A stretch of 64,000 nucleotides of DNA from Dactylis glomerata (taxonomy: Eukaryota > Streptophyta > Magnoliopsida > Poales > Poaceae), in NCBI GenBank assembly GCA_007115705.1, contig QXEO01000236.1:434001-498000 (forward strand). Direction: 5' to 3'. The notes under the pieces were generated by a model, which made no database searches, was not told the origin of the DNA, and worked only from the letters and a program-made list of their open reading frames with translations. Made by a program: the position numbers and the translations under genes. Position 1 is the first letter of the stretch, and each line of letters starts with the position of its first letter. Of this stretch, positions 34,201 to 46,556 are shown in pieces.

Positions 34201-35428
34201 TTGCAATATCATCTTTGGTGAGCTTTTCTTGACCTTCTTGTTCCTGCTCGGTAATGCCCCGGAGGGATTGATCCCCTGTAATTTTGAGTGGTGAGTCACA
34301 GTCAATTTTTGATAGTGACATCTAGCTCGATGAGCTCATTTATGGTTTTGGGAATTGGTTGGTTCATCGTCATCCTCCTATCTAGTGAGTTGGTTTGCCA
34401 CTATTCAGTTTCTCATATGCTAATAAAAAATAGCAAATAACGAGCTCATACCTGATGAAGAACGAATGATTCACACTAACAGGTCAACCTATATTAGGGT
34501 ATATAATTCGTGAAAGTAAATGTGCCTTGCACTCCCAAGTCTCAACACAACAACTGGAGTAATTTAGATATGCGAACCAGGATTCGCTCCTCTAGTTTCC
34601 TTTCCCATCCATTTAGATCCAAAGTCTTATTTATGCATATTTCAAGATCAACCAGCATACCAGCGGCAGCTGGCCAAATCAACTCTTACTCTCAACTGAC
34701 TTAGTTAACAAGCATATCTAGGAAAAGACATGCATGTATGTGTGTACACTCACCATGCATAATGGAGCAAGAGACGGATGGGTCCTCCGGGTCGGCGCTC
34801 CCTGCTGCGGACAAGCCTCCACGCTGACGTGCCTCAGTGACCGCGGCCTTCAGCTCGACGAGGATCTGCAGCTGCCGCCTGAGGGACTCACCGCGCTCCA
34901 GGAACTCCCTCTCCTTCCTCTCGTAGAACCGGTTCACCTTGTTGAGCTGCTCGTCCAGTCTCTGGAAGAACGCGCTGGCTGCCTCCGCCTCGGTGCCCGC
35001 AAACCCTGCTGAGTCCAGAACCACTGTCTCGTAGACTTCCCCGACGACTGCGCCGTCATTGCCACTGCTTGCCAGCTTTCTGTGCACCTGCATTGCAGAT
35101 GCCACAACAAACAAAACATACAACATTTCAGGCCATCATATCAACCAACCAAAATGGAAAAAGTAACTATGCATTCGGATGTGCATGCCTGTATGATGCT
35201 GTTCTCCTTCTGATGGCCATGGGGATTGAGGAACGGGAGCCTCATCACCCAGTGACTAGCAGCTGCTGGTGCCTGCCACTGCGACGGTGGTGGTGCTGCC
35301 TTGTCGCTGCCCTCACCGGCGGCGACCTGCAGGTTCTTGATATCCCTCTTGAGCTGCCAGTAGTCCACAAAGGCCTCCTTCCATTCAGGCACGAGCTGGC
35401 CCTCGAACTGCTTGGAGAACTTCACCAT
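31271..35428 (-). CDS. PHO1: PHO1-type phosphate exporter (SPX-EXS), 14 exons
   Basis: Exons read on the minus strand: 35428-35189, 35087-34754, 34275-33849, 33767-33719, 33626-33555, 33460-33331, 33250-33130, 33029-32780, 32695-32591, 32489-32445, 32222-32070, 31969-31691, 31604-31468, 31358-31271. All phases join, giving 809 residues, normal for PHO1. The SPX domain (1-about 350) starts [17 protein letters not shown], includes [13 protein letters not shown] and ends [18 protein letters not shown] with the lysine cluster VKILKKFDK that senses inositol pyrophosphates. Membrane segments follow (about 420-570), then the EXS domain with [11 protein letters not shown] and a conserved tail [23 protein letters not shown]1 proteins export phosphate from root stele and other cells, acting in Golgi/endosome and plasma membrane. 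All introns are GT-AG except the first, which has a GC donor. In-frame ATGs exist at 35551 and 35500; 35428 was chosen because SPX domains begin there. The paralogue number is not assigned. Confidence 0.94.
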
Positions 35429-35764
35429 TGGCTTCAGAGTGCAGTACTGCAGTTCACCGCAGCTGTGGTACTGCTGTCCGGGTGTCTCAAAGGAGGCCAT
35501 GGGGTAAGCTGTACTTATATGTGCTGCATGCGCCTGTGTGCTAGTGTCCATTGGAGGAGAATTGGAATTGGAATCTACCTAGAGTGAGAGGGCTGAAGGA
35601 GACGGGGGAATTAATTGCTGCTCATGGGGGGGTTTATACTAGCTCCGATCAATTATGATCACCAGTTGGGCATGTAAGTTGGTGCCTTGGAATGGATTCT
35701 TCCTCTCCCTCTCTATGTCCCCAGTGGAGAGAGGAGGGGGAGAGTGGGAGGGAGGTGTTTTATA
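35429..35764 (-). promoter_or_regulatory. PHO1 core promoter and leader with upstream ATGs
   Basis: A perfect minus-strand TATAAAA lies at 35764-35758, followed by a long CT-rich stretch (35755-35690). A second weaker TATAAAC is at 35638-35632. If transcription starts near 35730, the leader contains a minimal upstream ORF of four codons plus stop (35625-35611). It also contains two ATGs in frame with SPX (35551 and 35500), which would add 41 or 24 residues. If the second TATA is used, the upstream ORF would be largely or wholly excluded but the in-frame ATGs stay. Confidence 0.5.
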
Positions 35765-38700
35765 GGATAGAAGGATAGATGAATCACTCACTCTATTGGA
35801 TGACCGGCGACGATGGTGGAGGCCGTTGGGGTCATGCATGGTTCTAGTGCAAAGAAACGTGTCCCGGGAAGGATGAAGAAATGAGCAAACATGAAAAAGA
35901 GTTGGACACATGCCAAAATAACCACTGGGTTCACTTGCCAAAATAACCACTAGGTTCTGTGATTACCCATTTTTGGCAAACAAGATATGTATAGCGGTGA
36001 TTAGAACTGCATTATATTCTCAGACTAAGTGAATTCTAGTTTTCTGTATAATGTTAGCCTTGTTTGGAATGGACGATTATTCCTTGCTGTCTAGAAGGTA
36101 GGATTTTCATAGGAAATGGTTCAACTACAGTACAATTTTTTTCGCGCTCCAAATGCCCTTCAACAGTACATTGCGATAGGTTAGTAATTTGGTGTGGTAT
36201 TTCAAAAGTAACTGGATCACCAAGTATACATTATGTGGCAATCTTCTCCAAATTTCTTGAACTTTTCTAACATTAGATGTGCTTATTTTTGCTGCTAGTG
36301 GACTAGTACACCAGGCTTCCACATTTCCCCAACAAGTTTGAGCTTACTCAAAAAAGAAAGTTAGAGTTCCACCTAACACCCACCGTGCCCTGTTGGGAAG
36401 TTAAAGACAACTGTTGTTCATTGGAGAACTGTTCAATACCACACCAAATCAGTTTCAGGAAACGACTAATCTCTGTACATGATTACATCATATGCGTGTA
36501 AAATATTGTGCTAAGTGGCTGTCATTGATTCAAAGTAAACCAGATTAATAAGGAGTCCAACTAAACAATTGATACTCATGTGATCTGTGCTTTTCTTCCA
36601 TATGAAAACCGTCTTGACCGCTTAACAAATGTGCCGGTCTTATTTTTTGTAGGAAAAGCATGTCAATCAGTCAAATGCTTTTTTTTCTCGATAATAGAAG
36701 AACTTATCAATCTTATCACATCAGTCAATGCATACATTTTTCTTGATTTGTGCTGGTTATTCTTGGCCATCAGCCATGCTAATCTTTTGTCTCATTCCAG
36801 TTTACCAGATGTCTGAGAAGGGAGACTCAAATGCACAGCTCTCCTTAGATGCACCCTAAGCAGATTACATAATAAAATGCACACAACTTTACTTTTAGTT
36901 GAAAATGAAGGGCCAGGAGCTTTTAATACAAATAATTGCCAATGGCATTTGAAAGCGCATCCCCAAAAGAAGATAACTCTGCTTTGCAACTTTAAAATGA
37001 TATCCTGCTATTTTGACAAAGCCGGCAGGCAGGGTCTTCAGAGAGTGGACAGCAAAGGCAAAATCCCTTGTGTTACTTAAGCAACAACGGCTTCTATTTT
37101 CTCCCACAGTAGATTGTGCATATCTTTCCAGGAATTCTGTGGTATGTCTTCAATATCTTCATATATCCAGGAATACTGGAGCAAACGAAAAATTGGTAAG
37201 CATCCAAATATTAGGCAGACCCATAATTTTGCTGATCAGTATATGTTCACGTGGCTCATGATTTACTGATTCATTTTTTCTTGCTTAGCATTAAGAACAT
37301 TATGCTACGAGCAACTGGTTGGCAATGGAAGTTTTGATAGGAAAAGGGGAGAAATATAGGATGTTTTGACAGAGAGCTTGATAAAGGATGTTTGACAAAA
37401 GCTTTTGGACTACTAATCTTAATTGATATACCAATTTTAAGTGCCCTATAGGCCTTAGGACTAGTATGGCTTAATCCAGTCAGCATCAAGATGTCAGTAA
37501 AAGGAAAACAGTGCAGATCGTAGGGTCTATATATAGATCACAGGGAGCTCTTTTAACTTTTCAGCTGTGTGACTTTTAATTGGGGAATATGTGATGGGAT
37601 ATTCTCATGCACCAGGAAGGGTTGCCCTCACAACCAATAGAGGTGTACCTCAATGGTTAGCAAGGTGGTCATCATTAAAGCCATCTCGCATTGACAAATA
37701 TATAGAATTGCAATCTTATCTGAAATGCAATCTCTAAAGAGGTATTGGTGTGAATTTGCTAGTGTTTTCCTGCTCAATTTATTTCAGTAAAAATAACCTT
37801 GAGAAAGCGGGTGTTGGATATAATGGAGTTGCATTTGTAGCGGTGCTATTCCACCTTAGATAATTATGAACCTTGTTTTTCTCAAACATAGTTCTTTTTT
37901 AAGATAGTGGAGTATGTTGCACTTACAAACTCTGTCCCGCTAAAATTCTTGTACTAAACCACAATCCGTGACGGGAGGGCTCCCGGTCCACAAACTCCAA
38001 ACCAGCAGAGCTCGATTTATGAAAAATTCGAAACCATATTTGAACCTAACCAAATCTGAAAATAATATATGAGTACATTTAATGTCTAGTATGTATGAAC
38101 AAATGCATTATCGTCATCTGGAATCTATATAAAAAGACAAATGTGGAATCAAAATTGATTTTTCTTTTTTCTCTCCATTTAGAGCAACTGGTTTTTATGT
38201 AGCACTTAATACAACATATTTTACCAAAACTTTGCAGATACGTAAATCATATCAGTACTTACCCATGTCAACACTGATGTTTTTGAAATTCAAAAAGTAT
38301 TTTCTATTTTGCAAAATCTAGGCTCCATAGAGTCTCCGACACCAAACGATGCTTAGTCGGACGGACATGGATCCTCTGATGTTGCAATCGCTGCCTTTCC
38401 CTGAGTTTTTATTACTGACAGTTGGGCCCCACATGACAGGGACTCGAAGTCAGGGGATCCCTGTCCCAATCAGACACCCGTTAGGTGGAGAGGGGCTAAA
38501 CATCTATTTGTACCAACCTAGCAGAGCTAGGCACCTCTATTGTGGTTATAATGAAAGATAACTTCTTTTCTAGTACAATGATGACAAAGCCTTTTTTCTA
38601 GGCCTCGAGAAATTTAATTATAGTTTTTTTTTTCTGGATTACAGATAGCAACTTTAGCGGTTAGTGAGCAAAAGTCACACCCACATGGACATAAGTCACC

Positions 38701-41590
38701 TGGTTGTGACCTTGTAACTGGAGATACATAACGCCACTAGAATATTATTCCCCTTGATATGTTCTATATAGAAGAGGATTCAGAACAAAACCGGGGGGGG
38801 GGGGGGGGGGGGGGGGGAGAACCCTACCACGTAAAATGAAATGCAATTGCAACCGTTGAGACAGATTTCAGTGACATGATCTAATCAGTCTCTTGAGCTA
38901 TCTAGTACCAGGCAATCCTGATTTTCTGTCATTGCTGGTCTGTGTCTTATGGCATTTTCTCTCCCTCCCCCACTACTCCCTACAAAAGAACACATCATGG
39001 ATATGGTTGCTATCTCATCTTTATACAACGACAAGATACTCTTGTCTACCTTTTGCACATCGGTTCTTGTTCCTCCGATAACGATCGGAGGGCCAGCAAG
39101 TATATATACTTATCAACTACTACTTTACTCTGTTTTTTCAGTTCTAACATGACATTATGGTGGTGATGGTGAAATCTATTACTTCCGAGGAACATCTGAT
39201 TTCCAGGCTTCTTACAGTTTCTCCCTTTCTTGTTTAGTTTAGTGATTGTGATAGCTTTTGACATCTTTGTAGTGTTTCAAGTGACCAAAACTGGCACGAA
39301 AACATTGACCTTCCGACAAGTAGCTGCTAGCCCATCTATAACATGTTCTTGAGACATTTGGGAGGCAAGCTATGACATCACTGACCTGTTGATTTGAAGC
39401 TTCTTTTAATTTCTACAAAGCACAATTCAGCTCAAGATATGGCGAACGACGCGGCGCATCGTCGCCTTTCTCAACTTTAGATCAGATTTTTCTTTTACCT
39501 CGGAGATTGGTTGTCATGCATGCATGCGGAATTCATATATTGTCTGAGTGCGTGGGCTGACAGAATGTGGCATCTGATACCAAGGAAATAAAATGAGGAT
39601 GTACTGACGAAGTATTCACAAAAAAAGGTCACTAACTAAAAGAACTGCTCAGAATGACACTCTGTGAAGATACTAATTTTAGGACTAATCACCCATTACC
39701 TAATCATTTTGGAGAGGGAAAAGGCTATGCTGGGAAAACAAAAACAATTAAGACAGAAAATGTTTGCAGCAAATCAGTGCATACTTTGGCTAGTGTTGTC
39801 CCAGTAGGCAGCATATCTGAATCTGTTCTTCAGGAAATGCCACTTTACCTCATGCAATCGACATGCCTGCTTGTGGGTATCAAACTCGGCCCGCAACATT
39901 CTCCTAAGCTCTTCGCCATGCGATACGCTGAATCTTGCAGTTGATTGTGACCCAATAACACATACTTGGACAGTGTGAATTCATCATCCAATCTTCGTGT
40001 ATATGATTCCCAAAATCGTTTCAGATTCGTAACATTGGCTGGCCGTGACAAAAAAGAGCAAATAGTACCACTTGAAGCAGCCAGGAAAATGCAACTTTCA
40101 TTTTCCATTCTTTATCTCATCCTAATCTCCAGCTCATAGTCTTAATACTCGTAGACTACATGGAATTAACAGCGAAAATTCAAATTCTTAGGGGGCACCA
40201 TTGCATGCAAGATTTTGTTCCATTTCTTGCAGGAACATATCGATCATAGCTACCCTCTGCAAGATTATTATACGCTTATGTACCTCATCACTGCACTTCT
40301 GACAGTTGGATACACATCAATTGCATTTCTGAGATGCTATTAGATGAATAACCTATTCCTGTGGTATCAAGTACTGCATCTCATTCTTGTAACCTCCATG
40401 GGACCGGACCTTCGTGCCACAAACACCATTTGCTACTTGTAGGCGGCGGGGCACTCCACGTTACCCAGATTGGTGGTTCTCCTTGTCGCTCTGGTTCCCT
40501 ACTAAAGATGCTAATGGAGATAACAAGATCAGCTGTAATATACTGAGTATAAACGGATTGTTTTGGTTCTCTATGTGTTTCAGTTTTGAAGATGATGAAT
40601 GGGAACAGATCCTTTCGAAATGTCGACATGCCATACAGTTATAGGAATTCCATGTTTGTCATGGATTTCGACCGATGATGAATTCTTTGCTCTATGAAAA
40701 TTGAGTATAACGGCAGCAATAATATGCCAGGAAATACACCAACTTTTTGCGCACATTTGACTGGGCTGAGATCGTTCCGTACCCCTTCATAACTTACATA
40801 GAGATCTCAGTCCTTGATGTGTTTAAGTTTAGTGGAGGAGGTGTACCGAAGCAGAACCCTTGTAAATGTATCTAGCTTGAGTTTGATTTTTTATTTTATT
40901 TATTATTGAATATACATCTCTAGATGTTGAGATGCTAAACATGAATCACTGAAATATTTCGAGAGCTCGCCTTACAACATAACATAAAAGAGATCTTCCT
41001 TTGAAGTCCCTAGCAAGCTATGCACTCACTTATTGCAAGAACAAATGAAGTATGCCGAGAATAAGCCCAAGTTTGTTCTTACTGTCAAACTAATAATTGT
41101 GCGATTTCTTATCTTTGCATTGTATATAGGTTCCAAGCCATTTCCATCACGCGGACTGCAGACAGCATATGTTACCGCATTTGTAAAGGGCATAAACGAT
41201 CAGAATTCGGATATCTAGTTCTGTAATGCAGCAGAATATATTCCTTCTTCCACTTTTTGCATGGCTCTCATTACCGAACACTGTAATCTGAAAAAAACAA
41301 GCAACTACGTGAGATATACCAGGAATAAACCTAAAAAAGTCCATACTTTCTGCAGTTTGTTTCTAACCACATTCGTGAAATACCTAAATTCTGTTATCGT
41401 CACATTTCTTTGATCTTGTTTGTTATATGAAGTTATTCTGGAACAAAACCTAATTTTTCTTGTCAGTTGCCAACTGAAACTTGGTTCAGCACTGCAGATA
41501 CCTTCAGTCTTGAGACTTTTTCTTTTCTTTCGAGAAACCACAAATCTTGTGTTTTCATATAATGAAAAGGAAGGAGAAATTTGACAAGCC
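35765..41590. other. Long unassigned intergenic region
   Basis: Nearly 6 kb without a gene I can support. It holds a 25-base G homopolymer (38793-38817), a promoter-like grass repeat motif (tgacagttgggccccacat, 38417-38435), short simple repeats, and many short frames in no consistent arrangement. One exon-like minus-strand segment at 37175-37077 is noted in the findings. AT-rich with scattered stops, it looks like old, eroded intergenic DNA. Confidence 0.45.
38793..38817. repeat. Poly(G) homopolymer, 25 bases
   Basis: An uninterrupted run of 25 G after aaaacc and before agaaccctacc. Such runs are rare in plant genomes and their length is prone to sequencing and assembly error. Confidence 0.9.
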
Positions 41591-41599
41591 TAAAGCAAG

Positions 41600-41960
41600 A
41601 CACACACACAGAAAACAACACGATGGTGCGAATTATTAATGAATATACCAGGCTGCGGGCAGGTAAACTCTAAGACCACGATGATAGCTTCCTCTTTGAT
41701 CTGGGCAAGGAGTATCGTGGCGTTTGCATGAGCACCATCAAGGACACACTCGCTTCGGTGCTTCCAAGTTCCAAAGCATCCACGCGGCGGTGAGCAGGAG
41801 AAGGGAAGCAGCGCCCTTACGTCGATCCTTCTGAAAGTGAAAGCCACCGTTCAAAACAGGGGCGTGACAGGATCTGGGAGCCTGATCTATGAGAGAACTT
41901 GAGCACAGACTTGCCTGCAGAATGGGCAGCTCACCATGGTGTGCACCATGCATGGTCTCC
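41600..41960 (-). pseudogene. LINE 3' end relic (post-polymerase region)
   Basis: Two minus-strand frames joined by a frameshift near 41780 read KDRRKGAASLLLLTAAWMLW and then a CVLDGAHANATILLAQIKEE block. This is the conserved C-terminal segment after the zinc-binding region of plant LINE polyproteins (pattern RRKG..SL.LL.AW.LW..R...VFDG). No poly(A) tail or target duplication was found. Confidence 0.65.
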
Positions 41961-42060
41961 GGAGCTTGATTGCAGATTTGACAAGACTGATCATGAGAGA
42001 CTTCTGCGCAAAATTTATTTGTAACAGCCCAAACTTAAATTGAGGAACATTTCTCATTGA

Positions 42061-42285
42061 TACTACCTTTTTTGTCGCACTCCAAATACATGTCGATTTG
42101 AACACACGATCCTTAATTTTTTCTCTAGATAAGTATTACATTATGAAATTTATTTTGAAATGGACATATACTGGTGTTTCTAGTCTAGTGGACGCTGGTA
42201 AAATTTTCTATATCAATGGTGAAACCTTAAAATGTTTGACTGACCAATATTCTAAAGCGACATGTGTTGTGACATGTAGGGAGTA
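42061..42285. mobile_element. Possible degenerate Stowaway-like MITE
   Basis: 225 bp bounded by TACTACCTTTTTTGTCG on the left and the complement of cgacatgtgttgtgacatgtagggagta on the right. TACTcCCT-like ends and an acatgtcg block occur in inverted orientation. Inverted-repeat identity is low, so this is tentative. Confidence 0.4.
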
Positions 42286-44035
42286 GGGAGTAGTGATTAA
42301 AAGAAAACTTCACACCTACCGAACAATTGCTACCTATGACTATGGGAAATTTGAAGAGTTGAAGACTAATTATATGTACATATATTTGAATCCGATGGGA
42401 TTTCCAGGCGGCTCTCAAGTGTGGTGACTGATATTTGCCGTGGTAGATTCTTTACCGGCAGACAGTTGACGTGGTAGGTGGCAAGAAGCTCGACCTGAAT
42501 TAATGCGCGCTAGATTAATGGAAGCACATATAATTGCGCCATGGATTGTTAGCGATGTTAATTGCAGGTCCCATGATAGAGAAACGGCCAACCACATCCA
42601 ATTGACTGGTTAGTCTTGTCTTGTTGACTTGTAGGTCCCACGCTTTGGAATGGTCAACTACTCCCAGCTGACTAGCTGGCTTTATATCTTACGCTCCCCT
42701 TGGTACTCCCCGGTGTGCCTAAGGCAGCGATGATCGACGGAAGACAATGTTCAGACAGCCGCCAGCGAGATGGAGGAGACTATCGATGCGCCAGGAGGCG
42801 ATAAGTAGATGGACTATCATCAGACATAGGGTGGATTTGTAAGTTACACATTTTGGTGTTGATCCAATTAGGTTTTTTCTTCTTCTTTGGATCCCGTGAA
42901 TCCAATTTAATGGTTTTTATCAAGAAAACATAGAAATGCAATGTATCTATGATCCGCACGGTGTCCATATGAGTTATGTCTTGGCAAAAAGATGTTGCAA
43001 TAGATTCCCTCGCAAATTAGTCACATTAAAGGGTAGGGACACCGACCGTAGATTCCATGGCTGCAACTGTAAAACCCTAAGTGCGATTACTTGGTATGGA
43101 AGGGTCAACTTCATTCAAAGCTCCTAAACCGTGCTTTGGTCAAAACATGGGAAAATCCCTTGACGAAGGCAGGAGCGATTTGTCTGAAGAGGAGGAGCTC
43201 AAGGAGGAAGCAAGGAATGAAACCAAAGAAGAATTTGCTCCATCATTAAGGGCGTTTCACGATGTTTCTCTGAGTGTGTCGATCTCTAGATTCGGTTAGA
43301 ATCGTAAATGATGGCCTATCTTTAGTTTAATTGATGGCTAACTAATATTATGTAAGTCAAAACCATGTTTATTTGTTTATTATTCACTGATGAGTTTGCC
43401 GATTATGTTTGTCTCTTCACTTGTGGTTGACAAACTTGGCCCACTTTTTCTTTGCCCGATTAAACAAACCCTAACCATCAATTATCATCCTATTTTGGCC
43501 TTTTTGGGTAAACTTTGCCTAATTCTTCTATGGCCCATAAAACAAACCCTAACCCAATTTGTATATAATATAGGGGCCATAGAGAGTGCCCTATTCCCCT
43601 AATCTATTAGGTCCCCAATCTCTCCACTCCCAACCCTAGATCCCCACTATCTCTACTACTAACCCTTAATCCCCACTCCCGTGCTAGCTGCACTATCCAC
43701 TTGATGGTATGATCCCCACTCTCTTGATGGGCATACAATGGCGAGGCGCTCAGGGGCTGCGAGAAAAGGGCGAGCGCAAGGAAGAAGAAGCAGTGGCGGC
43801 GGCAGAGGAGCAATGAACTGGTAAACAGTAAAAGTGAAAGGTTTCTCCTTAAATAAAGCTTCTGCGGGAAGGAACATGGGCTGCGATGTGGCGTGCGAAG
43901 CGGAAGTGGCAAGCCCACTAACCGGCGGAAAATTCAGAAATTACCGATCTGCCTATGTGCAATGGTCAGCATCCGATCAAATCATTGCAGAAAGTATTCA
44001 TATCAATGATGTCACGCGTACTGGCTAAGTCAAAG
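42286..44035. other. Unassigned sequence with a promoter-like stretch
   Basis: No supported gene. Two AAACCCTAA boxes (43466-43474 and 43544-43552) stand in an imperfect direct repeat, followed by gtatataatatag (43560-43572), a promoter-like arrangement. The frames that follow (for example 43607-43918 minus) have no recognisable domain. The Glu/Lys-rich frame 43081-43299 is likewise unidentified. Confidence 0.35.
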
Positions 44036-45366
44036 GAATACAAGTCAAAGAAAATTTTGAGCCTATGATCGCCTCCAAGGAACCCGACCATAGCCTCGGG
44101 GGCTGCTCCCATCAGGAGCACTGGTCGTGCACCCGATGAAAAGAAAGGAGAAGGGAAAAGATTTTAAAAATTGTTTGTGCAAAGACAAAACAGGGAGCAA
44201 GTACTTTTGAGCCTATACCCGAAAAAATTCGACTATAGCCTCGGGGGCTACTCCCATCGGGAGCGCTGGTCGCGCACCCGATGAAGATGAAGTTATCAAC
44301 TTTACAAGCAAGGAGGGAAATTATGGAACACACATTGGAGCAAATTATCAACTTCATTGTCAAACATATCAACATTAGACATTGATATTCGCTAATTCAC
44401 TCCCATCGGGAGGGATTTACGACTAGTCGAAGAAAACAACCCGAAGATTTCGGGTATTGAAACGACCAAACAAGGCTCACGACAAAATTATGATTCTCAA
44501 GCCGCATCGTTGCGATAAAAGCTTGAATGCCATGATTGTAAAAGATCATGAAGGTAAGACCTTAGGATCCATCCTGCATGGCCTAGTATACGCACATGAA
44601 TGCGCTCTGCTAGTAAATTTCCATATCTATGATGCGAAGAAAAATCCTGGTGGATGCACTGGATACCCTGAGAAATACTAGAATTCTTCTTTGTGAGTCC
44701 TAAATGCGGCAAAAGGCTGGGTTACGCCAGGTACCGGATTCAGGCCCGAAGGCTTGAGTTCAAAGTAGGTGACAAGCTTCTGCTCAGACAGTTAACTGGT
44801 CTCCTGATCCGTCAGAAGCGCCAGGCTTGTTAACCAAAATCCCTCTGAGAAATAAATAATATGAATTGTTTGATGAATATAGGGAAAAAGAAGAAGTCAA
44901 ATATTGATCAAGTCAAAGATATGAAGATTTGAGATTCAACCCGAATCTACAATTCTGGTAGAATCTTGGGGGCTACTGACAAGGGTATAGCTAATAAGGC
45001 CCATTATCTTAGTACCCCTGAGGCCCGTTAGATAGGGCCAAGCATAGATGTAGTCAAAATACGAGATGACATCATATATAGATATTGTAATTTGTATTGA
45101 ACCCGACCGGATCCTCGAGACCTGGCCACCTATATAAAGGGGCCAGGAGAGGCCGGCCAGGGACAGATCGAGATTGAGCCAATTGAGTACTACGCTTATT
45201 CTCAACACACATCAAAGCACGCCTTGTTTGTCTGATCTTTACCTTCGAGTTCATCCGACGCTCTCTTTCCCCGATCCTAAATCATTCAGCTAGGACATTT
45301 GCCGAGTTAACCGTCGTCAAACAATTCTAAGCCGTAGGGGCATTCTTCATTCCATCTACATCTACA
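44036..45366 (+). mobile_element. 3' remnant of a Gypsy-type retrotransposon with one LTR
   Basis: Two tandem-like copies of a block (44065-44140 and 44212-44286) carry tagcctcgggggct and gcacccgatgaa, a pattern found in 3' internal regions of grass retrotransposons. The tract gaatcttgggggctac directly precedes TGACAAGGGTATAG at 44977, which I take as the LTR start. The LTR has a TATA box (tatataaa, 45131-45138). Its right end is uncertain, about 45366, because no target duplication can be matched. There is no coding sequence. Confidence 0.55.
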
Positions 45367-46556
45367 AACCATGTTCCATCTTATTCTCTCTCTGATCAAC
45401 CTCCCTCTCATTTTAGATCAGCGGAGATCCTCTCATTAATTCACTCCAATTTATATGAACTACCATGCAATTCAGAATAAGGGTGAGGTTGTGATTCCTT
45501 GAGCCGGAGGTTGCACAGATCCATCCTGACATCCTCACGCTCGATCAGAATGTCGTGCAGATTCACCCTGATGTCGTCACATTTTCTTAGGATTAGGGAG
45601 ATGTTCAAGAGATTAGGTAGTTTTCTAATTAGATTTTTTCTTCTTTTTTGGAGGTAGGCCCGCGGAATAGAGAGGAGCTCAAGATGTTCCCCTTTCTTAA
45701 TGTTTTAGCAAGCTTACATCAAAGAATGTAGAGAAACAGAATACAAGGAATAGATTCCTTAGGTAAGTGGTTAGTACATTGTAATGTTATGTATTTAAAT
45801 ATAATTAATTATTGTATCTTTCTTATTAGTGATTTGGATCTTATTATTTTAATGAAATGGACAAACTAATGCACCACACCATCTGTCCATGACACTAATT
45901 TTTTCACCGTCTATTAATGTTCTGATGTGTTTCCCTTTTCTCCTACACTAGAACTATCTCGACGTATGGGGATGTGCCACGAGAGAAAAAAAAGCCAAAT
46001 CTGCACTTCCCCGCCGCAGTTATTCCTAGGGTTTTTAATTACTGGGTCAGCACGGTCCGGACAATTAGGCGGTTATATACACTGGGGCCTGCGTAGTATG
46101 TTGTAGTGGTTTGACAAGGACGTTGGGGGAGAGGACTGCTGAACCCTAATTTCGTCCTCCATCAAGGTGGTTGGGGATCTTCAGAGACCAGATTTGTGCC
46201 CGGCCATCTTTCGAGCTCGAGATGGTGTTCCAGGTCTAGGCCACCAAGGAGTTCGTATCGAAGGATGGAGAAAAAGAGGGAACCTAGAAGAAGTGGGGGG
46301 GGGGGGGAGGGGGATCTCGAGGCCTCATACTATAAAGGAGTCGAGAAGATTAGGCTCCAAGCAAGGTGGTGCGAATAGCAACATGCACCTGAAGAATTCC
46401 TTGCCTTTGTGGATTTTGAAGGAGACAACAGTTTCCACGCATCATAGAGAGCCCTGAATGCATTATCCGCGTCCTGTCAATGGACATCATGGGCGGATGT
46501 GTAATAAGATCACAACCTATAATTATCCTGACCGGTTCAGATTCACACGCATTAGC
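45367..46556. other. Unassigned sequence left of the Copia element
   Basis: No supported gene. It contains a short G run (46295-46307) and a stretch with repeated tcctgac/cctgatgtc phrases near 45520-45590. The frame 46167-46457 lacks recognisable features. Confidence 0.35.

Noticed and set aside
44065..44286. Two repeat units considered as a CRISPR-like or satellite array
   Set aside because: Only two diverged copies are present. The sequence fits the 3' internal region of a retrotransposon, and CRISPR arrays do not occur in plant nuclear genomes.
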